A stretch of 36,058 nt of DNA from Micrococcales bacterium (GTDB lineage: Bacteria; Actinomycetota; Actinomycetes; Actinomycetales; Cellulomonadaceae): the NCBI GenBank assembly GCA_009777345.1, contig WRMB01000037.1, positions 1 to 36,058 of the forward strand. The letters are read 5' to 3'. Below the pieces are notes generated by a model. That model was not told the origin of the DNA. It did no database searches and worked only from the letters and a program-made list of their open reading frames with translations. Below are positions 25,574-32,774 of this stretch, piece by piece. The first letter of the stretch is position 1, and each line of letters opens with the position of its first letter. A program made the position numbers and the translations under genes.

Positions 25574-27271
25574 TCACGTCACCGGGATATCACGTCGGCG
25601 GAAGCCGACGAAGGCCAGGGCGAACAGGGCCGCCGCCAGGGCGGTCAAGCCCAGGACGGGGGGCCAGGCGAAGTCGTCGACCGGCATCTGGGGCACCCAC
25701 CACAGGGGGGAGAGGCCCTGGACCCAGCCGGGGAGCTTGAGGGCTTGGCCGAACATCCCCACGACGAAGGCGACGACGAGGCAGGCCCAGGGTGCCGCGC
25801 CCCACCGGGGTGCCCAGGCGAACAGCACCGCGGTCAGGCCCAGGACCACCCCCAGGGCGGGCAGGTAGGTCAGCGCGGCCCCGACGTATGTCACCAGGTC
25901 AGGGTTGGTCGCGCCGCTGGAGTGGGCGCCCGCGGCCAGCCCGAGAGCGCCGCCCAGCATCAGCACCGTGGTGCCGAGACCGGCCACGGCCAGCTGGGCG
26001 CCCAGCCAGCGGGTCCGGGAGACGGGGGTGGCCAGCACCAGCTCGGTGCGGCCCGCGGTCTCCTCGGTGCGGGCGCGCAGCACCGCGGAGATCCCGTACC
26101 CGAGGGCGACCAGCGCGACGAACAGCAGCATGATGCAGACGAAACCGTCGACCACGGCCTGCCCGCCGTCGCCCCGGAAGATCTCGGTCATGAGGGGGTT
26201 GCTCTCAGCCATCTTCTCGACCATGTCCGGGATGTCTTTCAGGTAGGTCCCGGAGGCCAGCCACATCAGCCCGGTCCCGACCGTCCACCACAGCAGGGCC
26301 AGGCGCTGCTGGCGCCAGGCCAGCGCGGCCGGGGAGCGCAGCGCGGCGCGGGCGGCGGCGCGTCCGGCCCGGTCGGGATACATCCCGGCGCCGAAGTCCC
26401 GGTGCGAGGCGAGCCCCGCCGCGAGCGCCAGCAGCACCACGACCGCCACGACGCCGAGCGCCAGCGGCCAGGCCCGGGTGTCGACGAACACCCGGGTCTG
26501 CTGGGCCCACGCGACCGGCGAGAACCAGGACAGGGCCGAACCGTGCCCGTCGGCGGCGGCACCCTCGATATCACCGGCGGCGCGCACCACGACGGCCAGC
26601 CCGAGCCCGGCCCCGGCCAGACCGGAGGCGCCGCGTCCCTGCGCTGTCAGCTGGCAGGTCACCGTTGCCACCGCCCCGAAGACCACAGCAGTCAGCCCCG
26701 CAGCGGCAGCCAGGACGAGGCTGTCACCGAGGCCGTACCCGCCCGCGGCCAGCAGGACGACGGTGAGCCCGGCGATCGCGGTGTTGACGACCACCACCAG
26801 CGCCATAGCGGCCACGGCGGGGGCGTGGCGGCCCACCACCCCGGCCCGGACCAGCTCGGACCGGCCGGACTCCTCCTCGGCCCGGGTGTGGCGCACCACC
26901 TCCAAGATGCTCATCACCGCCAGGGCGATGACGATCCACAGCAGCAGCTCGTTGGCCATCATCGCGCCGACGCTGTAGTCGTCCAGGCCGTATCCCGGGC
27001 CGGTCATCATGATGCTGGCCGGGGTGTCCATCAGGGCGGCCCGCGACTGGCGCTCCTCCGGGGTGCTGTACAGCGCGCCGAAGGCGACGACGACGTACCC
27101 CCACAGCGCCACGACCGAGACGGTCCACACGCCCAGGCGCACCCGGTCGCGCCGCAGCATGAACCGCAGCAGCAGGCCGGTCCCGGCCAGGCTGTTGCCA
27201 CCAGCGGCAGCCGCGGTGGGTCTGCCAGGTTCGGGTCGGTCTGGTTTCTCGGTGTCCAGCGGCGGGCTCAC
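25574..27271 (-). CDS. ABC exporter permease, COG3559-like
   Basis: A 565-aa membrane protein with about twelve helices in two homologous halves; each half has a TEE(T/S)GR(T/S)EL(V) segment ([17 protein letters not shown] and [17 protein letters not shown]). This matches putative exporters of polyketide antibiotics (COG3559). It starts at GTG 27271 with a 4-nt overlap to the ATPase gene, and the first membrane segment is at about residue 40. Together with the ATPase it would form a drug or antibiotic efflux pump, controlled by the TetR regulator at the head of the operon. The substrate is unknown. The stop lies 2 bp from the copA stop on the other strand. Confidence 0.9.
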   Translation of the reverse strand: MSPPLDTEKPDRPEPGRPTAAAAGGNSLAGTGLLLRFMLRRDRVRLGVWTVSVVALWGYVVVAFGALYSTPEERQSRAALMDTPASIMMTGPGYGLDDYSVGAMMANELLLWIVIALAVMSILEVVRHTRAEEESGRSELVRAGVVGRHAPAVAAMALVVVVNTAIAGLTVVLLAAGGYGLGDSLVLAAAAGLTAVVFGAVATVTCQLTAQGRGASGLAGAGLGLAVVVRAAGDIEGAAADGHGSALSWFSPVAWAQQTRVFVDTRAWPLALGVVAVVVLLALAAGLASHRDFGAGMYPDRAGRAAARAALRSPAALAWRQQRLALLWWTVGTGLMWLASGTYLKDIPDMVEKMAESNPLMTEIFRGDGGQAVVDGFVCIMLLFVALVALGYGISAVLRARTEETAGRTELVLATPVSRTRWLGAQLAVAGLGTTVLMLGGALGLAAGAHSSGATNPDLVTYVGAALTYLPALGVVLGLTAVLFAWAPRWGAAPWACLVVAFVVGMFGQALKLPGWVQGLSPLWWVPQMPVDDFAWPPVLGLTALAAALFALAFVGFRRRDIPVT

Positions 27272-28203
27272 CGGTCGGCCCCCCGGTCGGGCCGGCCTGC
27301 GGTTTCGAGCGCGTCGCCGTAGTGCCGCAGGAACAGCTCTTCCAGGGACGGGGGCGTGGCGGTGAAGGCGTGCACGCCCAGCGTCCCGGCCACGGTGAGG
27401 ACCTGGCCGAGCCGGTCGTTGTCGACGGAGAACGCGACGTGGGTGACAGCACCGTCGGGTGTCGTCCTCAGGTCGTGGACCCCGGGCAGGGTGGCGAGCG
27501 GCGACGGGTCGCGGTCGACCACGGCGGTGACGGCCGACCGGGTCAGGTGCCGCAGGTCGTCCAGCGTGCCGGACTCCACGGCCCGGCCCGCCCGGATGAT
27601 CGTCACCGTGTCGCAGACCTTCTCCACCTCGCTCATGATGTGGCTGGACAGCAGCACCGACCGACCTTGGGCCTTGACCTCGCGCAGGTACTCGGTGAAC
27701 ACGGCCTCCATCAGCGGGTCCAGGCCCGAGGTCGGCTCGTCCAGCACCAGCAGCTCGGTGTCGGAGGCGAACGCGGCGACCAGGGCCACCTTCTGCCGGT
27801 TGCCCTTGGAGTAGGTGCGGGCCTTCTTCGACGGGTCCAGCTCGAAACGTTCCAGCAGCTCGGCCTTGCGCGCCCGGTCCAGGCCGCCGCGCAGCCGGGC
27901 CATGAGGTCGATGGCCTCCCCGCCGGTCAGGTTGGGCCACAGGGAGACGTCCCCGGGCACGTAGGTCAGGCGGCGGTGCAGGGCGACGGCGTCGGCCCAC
28001 GGGTCGCCGTCGAGCAGGCGGACGGTGCCGCGGTCGGCCCGCAGCAGCCCCAGCAGCACCCGGATGGTGGTGGACTTGCCCGAGCCGTTCGGCCCCAGGA
28101 ACCCGCTGACCTGGCCGGGCTGGACGGTCAGGTCCAGCCCGTCCAGGGCCTTGGTGGTGCCGAACGACTTGTGCAGGTCGTGGATCGCGATGGCGGGGGT
28201 CAT
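27268..28203 (-). CDS. ABC transporter ATP-binding protein
   Basis: A 311-aa nucleotide-binding subunit of the exporter. Motifs are Walker [10 protein letters not shown], the Q-loop region [10 protein letters not shown], a signature in the form YSKGNRQKV (in place of LSGGQ), Walker [13 protein letters not shown] and the H-loop SSHIMSEV. The C-terminal ~80 residues are the extra domain common in DrrA-type ATPases. ATG 28203 has GAGGAAAC directly upstream and overlaps the TetR stop by 4 nt; its own stop overlaps the permease start. The degenerate signature is normal in this exporter group. Confidence 0.93.
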   Translation of the reverse strand: MTPAIAIHDLHKSFGTTKALDGLDLTVQPGQVSGFLGPNGSGKSTTIRVLLGLLRADRGTVRLLDGDPWADAVALHRRLTYVPGDVSLWPNLTGGEAIDLMARLRGGLDRARKAELLERFELDPSKKARTYSKGNRQKVALVAAFASDTELLVLDEPTSGLDPLMEAVFTEYLREVKAQGRSVLLSSHIMSEVEKVCDTVTIIRAGRAVESGTLDDLRHLTRSAVTAVVDRDPSPLATLPGVHDLRTTPDGAVTHVAFSVDNDRLGQVLTVAGTLGVHAFTATPPSLEELFLRHYGDALETAGRPDRGADR

Positions 28204-28877
28204 GTTTCCTCGGTCGGTGGAGGGTCGGTGCCGGGCGGTGCTGGGAGTGTGGGCGGGTCGGGTACCTGCATGAGGTAGTCGTCGAGGATGCGCCGGGTGG
28301 TCAGGAAACCGTCGGTGTACAGCTCCAGCAGGGGCAGGTACGACTCGGCGAAGAACCGGCGCACCCCGGTGGTGAGGTCGTCCGGGTCGTCGAGGGTGAC
28401 AGACAGCATCAGGGCACCCAGCGCGGACAGCACCAGGTAGCGCACCCGGGCTGCCTCGTCGCGGGAGGGGTGGGCGACACCGGCCGTGACCGCCTCCGCG
28501 ATGTAGCGCTGCGCGTCCGCGACCATGTGCTCGACGAAGGCGAGTCCCGCCGGGCCGCCGTCCTGCAGCGAGCGCAGGACGTAGCCGACCAACGGGGCGT
28601 ACCGGTCGGCCGAGGCGAACGCCTCCAGGAAGCCCAGTCCGGCGGCCGCCCGTCCGATGTGCTCCGACTTGGCCTGCCGGATCAGCGTCAGCACATGGTC
28701 GTCGCACGCCTGCCGCAGCCCGCCCTTGGAGCCGAAGTGGTGGATGACCAGCCCCGGACTGACACCGGCGTCGGCGGCCACCGCCCGCACCGGCGCCCCG
28801 AACCCGTCGGCGGCGAACCGCAGCACCGCGGCGTCGCGGATACGCGCCCGGGTGGTCAGATCCTCGACTGAACGCAC
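28200..28877 (-). CDS. TetR-family repressor of the ABC exporter
   Basis: A 225-aa regulator heading a three-gene operon. The N-terminal helix-turn-helix spans [20 protein letters not shown] followed by [20 protein letters not shown] and FGSKGGL. The rest is a helical ligand-binding domain that I cannot assign to a ligand. I prefer GTG 28877 ([17 protein letters not shown]), the usual beginning of this subgroup. ATG 28886 would lie directly after the -10-like TATAGC and has no ribosome site. The palindrome TGAACGCACGTTCA overlaps the first codons, which suggests autorepression relieved by the exporter substrate. Confidence 0.9.
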   Translation of the reverse strand: MRSVEDLTTRARIRDAAVLRFAADGFGAPVRAVAADAGVSPGLVIHHFGSKGGLRQACDDHVLTLIRQAKSEHIGRAAAGLGFLEAFASADRYAPLVGYVLRSLQDGGPAGLAFVEHMVADAQRYIAEAVTAGVAHPSRDEAARVRYLVLSALGALMLSVTLDDPDDLTTGVRRFFAESYLPLLELYTDGFLTTRRILDDYLMQVPDPPTLPAPPGTDPPPTEET

Positions 28878-28882
28878 GTTCA
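28869..28882. promoter_or_regulatory. TetR operator palindrome
   Basis: TGAACGCACGTTCA is a perfect 6-bp inverted repeat with a 2-nt centre. It sits just downstream of the -10-like TATAGC (28892-28887, minus strand) and overlaps the preferred start codon. A further half-site, CGTTCA, lies at about 28897. This is a typical autoregulatory TetR site. Confidence 0.65.
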
Positions 28883-28939
28883 ACATGCTATACGCCCGTT
28901 CAGATCCGCGCTAGGCCTGTCGCCGAGGGTGAGCCCTGT

Positions 28940-29005
28940 GAGGGACGAAGTTCCGGACGAGGGACGAAGCAATAGGTTCGTCCCTCGTCCGAAACTTCGT
29001 CCCTC
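28940..29005. repeat. 66-bp palindrome, family P1 copy 1
   Basis: Arms 28940-28968 and 28977-29005 (29 bp, one mismatch) flank the loop GCAATAGG. Each arm holds GAGGGACGAA twice, 19 bp apart. It lies between the divergently transcribed TetR and DUF234 ATPase genes. The 22 bp from 29002 to 29023 recur exactly at 32756-32777, at the end of the DUF4143 ATPase gene. Confidence 0.9.
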
Positions 29006-29060
29006 GACCATGGCTGTCGATCAGGTGTGAGATCATCTGCGCGGCGCGTATCGTACGTCT

Positions 29061-29075
29061 GATGTATGATACATC
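29061..29075. promoter_or_regulatory. Palindrome over the promoter of the DUF234 ATPase gene
   Basis: GATGTATGATACATC is a perfect 7-bp inverted repeat around a central G. It contains the near-consensus -10 TATGAT (29065-29070), which ends 7 nt before GTG 29078. A smaller GTATCGTAC palindrome sits at 29048-29056. A repressor bound here would block a leaderless promoter. Confidence 0.55.
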
Positions 29076-29077
29076 GC

Positions 29078-30529
29078 GTGTTGGATAGTGGAGAGGGCTG
29101 GTTCGTCGGTCGGTCGCGGCTGATGGGGAGCCTGCGGGAGCATCTGGACGCGACCAGCCAGCGCGGGCGGATCCTGGCCGTGCGAGGCAGGCGTCAGGTC
29201 GGCAAGTCCACCGCGCTCGAACGTTTCGTCGAGGGGTGCGGTGTGCCGTACCTGTACGCCACCGGTGTCTACCGGGGCTCGGCGCGGCAGCACCTGGACG
29301 GGCTCGCCGCGGCGGCCCACCAGTCGCGTGTCCCGCTGCCGGGCGCGGACGAGCTCTTCGCCGCGCCGCCAGCCTCGTGGCGTGACGCTCTCGGCAAGAT
29401 CGGTCTGGCTGCCCGGTCGGGTCCGGTCGTGGTCGTCCTGGACGAGTTCCCCTGGTTCGTCGGTACCGATCCGTCGTTGGAGGGCGAGCTCCAGGCGGTC
29501 TGGGACCGGGTCTGGGAGAAGCTGCCGGTCCTGCTGGTCCTGATCGGCTCGGACGTGGCGATGATGGACCGTCTGACCGGCTATGGGCGTCCGCTCTTCG
29601 GCCGGGTGCGCGATGTGCGTCTGGGGGCGCTCGACCCGGGCGAGGTGGCGCAGGCGCTGCCGCACGCCGACGCCCAGGAGGTCCTCGACGCCTACCTGAT
29701 CACCGGCGGGTATCCCCGGCTGGTGCAGGACCTGGTCGGCAGCGGTCGGCCGACCCGCGACTGGGCGGCCCGGTGCTTCGCCGACCCGTTCAGCCCCCTG
29801 CTGGCCACCGGCCGGTTCATCATGGACGCTGAGTTCCCCGACAGCCCGGCTGCGTCGCACGTCCTGGCCGTCATCGGGTCGCAGGATTCCGGGCGCCCGG
29901 GATTCACCGATATCGTGTCGGCCGTCGCCGACCCTGACGAGCGCAAGTCCACCGAGACTGCTGTCACTCGCGCCCTGGGCCTGCTGAGCGGTCCCAAGGA
30001 GCTGATCGAGCGCGAGCTGCCAGCCTGGGCGGCACCGAAGACGAGGCTGCGCCGCTACCGGGTGGCCGACCCCTACCTGAGGTTCTGGTTCCGTTACGTC
30101 GACCAGCAGGCCGACCTGGTCTGGCGCGGTCGGCCCGACCTGCCGCTGGCCCGTTTCGAACAAGACTGGCCGACGTGGCGGGGGCACAGCGTAGAACCGG
30201 TCGTGCGACAGTCGTTGCTCCGTCTGGCGGTCGACCACCCAGAGCTGGGCGGCGTCGAGCAGGTAGCGCCCTGGTGGACCCGCGACGGTCAGACCGAGAT
30301 CGACGTCGTCGCCACCACGAGAGCCACCACCGCTGTGGTGGGGACCATCAAGTGGCGCTACTCAGGCGGCGTCACCAGGCACGAGCTGGTCCGGCTGGCC
30401 CATGCGGCCAGCCTGGTGCCCCACGCCGCGGACGCACGTCTGGCCGCGGTCTTCCCGGCCGGAGACGCGCCAGCCGAGGCCGACCTGGTCTTCCGGGCCG
30501 AGGACCTGCTCGCAGCCTGGCGCCCGTGA
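29078..30529 (+). CDS. ATPase with DUF234-type nuclease-like C-terminus (COG1672)
   Basis: A 483-aa STAND/AAA-like ATPase. It begins VLDSGEGWFVGRSRLMGSL; a start at ATG 29066 would add four residues but overlaps the -10. Walker A is VRGRRQVGKST and Walker B is VVVVLDEFPWF, followed by VLIGSDVAMM (sensor 1). A winged-helix part follows (RYRVADPYLRFWFRYV). The C-terminus has E-x-DVVA and GTIKWR, the pattern of the PD-(D/E)xK-like DUF234 domain. Whether it still cuts DNA is unknown. Members of this group are frequent in archaea and on mobile regions. The gene is flanked by palindromic repeats and begins inside a palindrome, so it is probably autoregulated. Confidence 0.88.
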   Translation: MLDSGEGWFVGRSRLMGSLREHLDATSQRGRILAVRGRRQVGKSTALERFVEGCGVPYLYATGVYRGSARQHLDGLAAAAHQSRVPLPGADELFAAPPASWRDALGKIGLAARSGPVVVVLDEFPWFVGTDPSLEGELQAVWDRVWEKLPVLLVLIGSDVAMMDRLTGYGRPLFGRVRDVRLGALDPGEVAQALPHADAQEVLDAYLITGGYPRLVQDLVGSGRPTRDWAARCFADPFSPLLATGRFIMDAEFPDSPAASHVLAVIGSQDSGRPGFTDIVSAVADPDERKSTETAVTRALGLLSGPKELIERELPAWAAPKTRLRRYRVADPYLRFWFRYVDQQADLVWRGRPDLPLARFEQDWPTWRGHSVEPVVRQSLLRLAVDHPELGGVEQVAPWWTRDGQTEIDVVATTRATTAVVGTIKWRYSGGVTRHELVRLAHAASLVPHAADARLAAVFPAGDAPAEADLVFRAEDLLAAWRP

Positions 30530-30579
30530 GACAGCGGCGCGGTGTCTCAATTCAGCGGCGCCCGGCAGGCGAACCGTTG

Positions 30580-30585
30580 TACGCT
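30580..30585 (+). promoter_or_regulatory. Possible -10 of a leaderless promoter
   Basis: TACGCT ends 6 nt before GTG 30592, and no Shine-Dalgarno sequence is present. The arrangement matches the other leaderless-type starts in this window. Confidence 0.3.
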
Positions 30586-30591
30586 CCTGCG

Positions 30592-30903
30592 GTGTTCAGC
30601 CGGAAGAGGAAACGTGTCCGCACGATCGTCCTCGACGGGGTCACATACTGGTGGATCGTCAGCGGTTGTTGTCCTCAGGAGACAACACTCAAGGTGTTCT
30701 CCGCCGAGGGAAGCTTCCTCTTCAGCAGGCACATCGGATACTGCGCGCCTGCGGCGACGGATATCGGCCTGACGCCAGCGGATGTCCGCCAGGTGGTGCG
30801 TCGTTGGGTGGCGGACCACGACGACCTCGACGCCGCACCTGCGGTCAGACGCCCCCAGCGTCGACTGCCGCACCGACCACGCCCGACCCTCCGGCGTCAG
30901 TGA
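30592..30903 (+). CDS. Small conserved hypothetical protein, C-terminus built from a repeat
   Basis: A 103-aa protein, VFSRKRKRVRTIVLDGVTYW at the start. The RTIVLDGVxYxWxVSG opening and the DIGLTPADVRQVVRRWVADH helix resemble a family of small actinobacterial proteins of unknown function. The last ~17 codons (RRLPHRPRPTLRRQ and stop) are encoded by DNA that recurs at about 34188-34247, beside another palindrome. The original C-terminus therefore seems to have been replaced or extended by a repeat insertion. The gene lies 62 bp after the DUF234 ATPase and has its own promoter-like hexamer. Confidence 0.65.
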   Translation: MFSRKRKRVRTIVLDGVTYWWIVSGCCPQETTLKVFSAEGSFLFSRHIGYCAPAATDIGLTPADVRQVVRRWVADHDDLDAAPAVRRPQRRLPHRPRPTLRRQ

Positions 30904-30976
30904 GCCCTGCGAGGGACGAAGTTCCGGACGAGGGACGAAGTAATAGGTTCGTCCCTCGTCCGAAACTTCGTCCCTC
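30850..30976. repeat. Family P1 copy 2 with a 60-bp left flank
   Basis: The palindrome is 30911-30976 (arms 30911-30939 and 30948-30976, loop GTAATAGG). The left flank, 30850-30910, matches 34188-34247 at about 93%. The repeat unit is therefore at least ~127 bp here. It overlaps the 3' end of the small gene and ends 32 bp before the serine hydrolase stop. Confidence 0.88.
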
Positions 30977-31008
30977 GTCCGACGGGTGCTGCGAGTGCCG
31001 CACCAGCC

Positions 31009-32049
31009 TCATGGGGTGTCGGTCTCTGGGGCGGTCTGCGACAGGTGGCGGCCGAGTTCGGCGCTGGGGCGGTTGACGTCCCGCGCCTGGTTGGTCACTA
31101 CCGCCACCGCCATCCCTTCGGTGGGGCACAGCCCGACGAAGGAGCAGAAACCGCCGGTCCCGCCGTTGTGCCACAGCGTGTCTTTGGCGCCGCGCAGCCA
31201 GCCGAGCCCGATATGCGGCACGGCCTGGTGCTGCTGGGTCATCCGGATCGGCTCTTCCAGTACCGAACCGGTCGGGTCGAGTTGGACCGACAAGAAGCAC
31301 AGCAGGTCGGTCATCGTGGACAGCAGCGCCCCCGCACCCTGCATCCCTTCCAACGGCCACGGTGCGGCACTTCCGCCGCGCTTCCGGCACCCCAGGGCGG
31401 TGCGGGCCTGCTGGTCAGCAGCGCTCTGGCGGCGGGTGAGCGTGTCGCTCAGACCCAGCGGTCGGCTGACCCGGGTGCGCAGCAGGTCGTCGTACGCGGT
31501 ACCTGAGGCTCGTTCCATCGCAAGGCCCAGGAGCGCGACCCCCGTGTTGGAGTAGTCGGGCTGACCGGTACCGGGGGTCCGGCTCAGCTGCATCCGCGAC
31601 ACCCGTTCCAGCAGTACTTCGCTGGTCAGGCCACGGTAAGGATCAGCGCCGCGCAGCACGTCCACCCCGGCGCGCAGCACGTCCACCGCGCCGCGCCACG
31701 ACAGCGGTGCAGGAAAACCCGGCAGCCCGCTGGTGTGGGTCGCCAGGTTCTCCAGCGTGATCGGGGTGCCGTCCCGTTGCGGGATCGCGACGTCGGGGAG
31801 CAGCTCGACGACCGGGGTGTCCAGCTCCCACTCGCCGCGGACCACCCCGTCAGCCAGCAGCAGGCTGGTGAACACCTTGGTCACCGAACCGATCTCGAAC
31901 AGCGTGCGGCCATCGGGAACCTTGCCGTGCCCGTCATCGCCCCGCCCCGCCACCGCGCTGCGCCCCCCCTGGATCGCCCCGACCACCACACCTCGACGCT
32001 GACGACCAGCCTGCTCCGCCGTCTGGTTGACCGCATCGTCCAGTTCCAC
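31009..32049 (-). CDS. Serine hydrolase, class C beta-lactamase-like
   Basis: A 346-aa protein of the beta-lactamase/PBP4*-type esterase fold. Motifs are SVTK (Ser55, Lys58 in FEIGSVTKVF), Tyr166-Ser-Asn168 in PDYSNTG and HNGGTGG in the KTG position. It starts at GTG 32049, with TATGCT 6 nt upstream as a likely leaderless -10. There is no signal peptide, so it is predicted cytosolic, unlike true beta-lactamases. Either it is an intracellular esterase or peptidase, or the upstream palindrome at 32105 displaced an export signal. A 21-bp tandem repeat gives VDVLRAG/VDVLRGA. The substrate cannot be told from sequence. Confidence 0.88.
   Translation of the reverse strand: MELDDAVNQTAEQAGRQRRGVVVGAIQGGRSAVAGRGDDGHGKVPDGRTLFEIGSVTKVFTSLLLADGVVRGEWELDTPVVELLPDVAIPQRDGTPITLENLATHTSGLPGFPAPLSWRGAVDVLRAGVDVLRGADPYRGLTSEVLLERVSRMQLSRTPGTGQPDYSNTGVALLGLAMERASGTAYDDLLRTRVSRPLGLSDTLTRRQSAADQQARTALGCRKRGGSAAPWPLEGMQGAGALLSTMTDLLCFLSVQLDPTGSVLEEPIRMTQQHQAVPHIGLGWLRGAKDTLWHNGGTGGFCSFVGLCPTEGMAVAVVTNQARDVNRPSAELGRHLSQTAPETDTP
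31650..31687 (-). repeat. 21-bp tandem duplication inside the serine hydrolase gene
   Basis: The 17-bp CGCGCAGCACGTCCACC occurs at 31650-31666 and 31671-31687. It duplicates seven residues (VDVLRAG and VDVLRGA) without breaking the frame. Confidence 0.75.
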
Positions 32050-32104
32050 CGGGCCAGCATACGGTCCACGGAGCAACGCCCGGACTCTTTTTGCGGCGCC
32101 CTGC

Positions 32105-32151
32105 GAGGGACGAAGTAATAGGTTCGTCCCTCGTCCGGAACTTCGTCCCTC
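32105..32151. repeat. Family P1 copy 3, lacking one 19-bp unit
   Basis: The left arm has GAGGGACGAA once and the right arm has its complement twice, around the loop GTAATAGG. The sequence equals a full P1 element minus exactly one 19-bp unit, as expected from recombination between the two direct repeats in the left arm. It lies 56 bp upstream of the serine hydrolase start. Confidence 0.85.
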
Positions 32152-32221
32152 GACCGTGCTGGGGTCGGGGTGAGCCGCACCCTGGCGGGACAGGGACGGT
32201 TCAGAAAGTGAGCCTGCTGCG

Positions 32222-32299
32222 GGTTGCGTAGTTCCCGGACGGGCACGGCGGGCGGCACCCGTAGCCGGTCGGACACGTATCCGCCTACCACCCGCCCGG
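32222..32299 (-). repeat. Left arm of a 78-bp inverted repeat pair
   Basis: This segment is the reverse complement of 32529-32606 with five mismatches in 78 bp. The arms enclose about 229 bp. The whole block, 32222-32606, has the shape of a MITE-like element or an inverted insertion of the repeat also present at 35858. No target-site duplication is obvious. Confidence 0.85.
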
Positions 32300-32528
32300 C
32301 TTGTGCTCGGTGCTCGGTTCTTGGGTCCCATTGCAACCCCAACCCACCGTCATGCGAGAGATCGCCGCCCGGACCTGACCAACCGACGAACTGATGCCAT
32401 GGCCACGGGAGGTCTCATATCTGGTCTTGGTGCCCTGGGTGTCTTGGGCCTGGTCGACGGACTGGTGCTCATGGCCAGGTGGGAGTCTTCGTGCCGGGCT
32501 GTCGTCGTGTGCCTGGCAGGCACGCAGA

Positions 32529-32606
32529 CCGGGCGGGTGGTAGGCGGACACGCTTCCGACCAGCTACGGGTGCCGCCCGCCGTGCCCGTCCGGGAACTAC
32601 GCGACC
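32529..32606 (+). repeat. Right arm of the 78-bp inverted repeat pair
   Basis: This arm pairs with 32222-32299. Its right half (from 32557) is also the beginning of the longer direct repeat shared with 35858-35961. Confidence 0.85.
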
Positions 32607-32726
32607 GGATCGGGGTGCTTGCGAGAGTTCTCGCCGGGGTTGCAGCCGACACGTCGCATCGATTCGAGACTTCTGTCGCGGATTCGAGAGTTAAACTCTC
32701 GAATCCGCGACAGAAGTCTCGAATCG
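32557..32726 (+). repeat. Direct repeat A: ~103-bp flank plus palindrome P2 copy 2
   Basis: The flank 32557-32659 matches 35858-35961 at about 90% with one indel. Then follows the perfect 67-bp palindrome 32660-32726, centred on A at 32693. Compared with copy 1 at 8175, the arms differ at three positions (CCACGA versus TCGCGG), all compensated on the other arm. It ends 48 bp before the DUF4143 ATPase stop. Confidence 0.9.
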
Positions 32727-32774
32727 ACGGTTGGGGTGGCGCCACGGAAGGGACACCTCGACCATGGCTGTCGA

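Larger units (their letters stand above)
32050..32774. other. 725-bp repeat-filled region without a convincing gene
   Basis: This stretch holds the P1 deletion copy, a 78-bp inverted repeat pair, the long direct repeat A and palindrome P2 copy 2. A plus-strand frame from ATG 32399 (MATGGLISGLGALGVLGLVD, hydrophobic) runs through the repeats, but I do not call it as a gene. It could encode a small membrane peptide. Confidence 0.5.

Noticed and set aside
31009..32049. Antibiotic-resistance beta-lactamase
   Set aside because: The class C fold motifs are present, but there is no export signal and the same fold covers many esterases and peptidases, so resistance is not supported.
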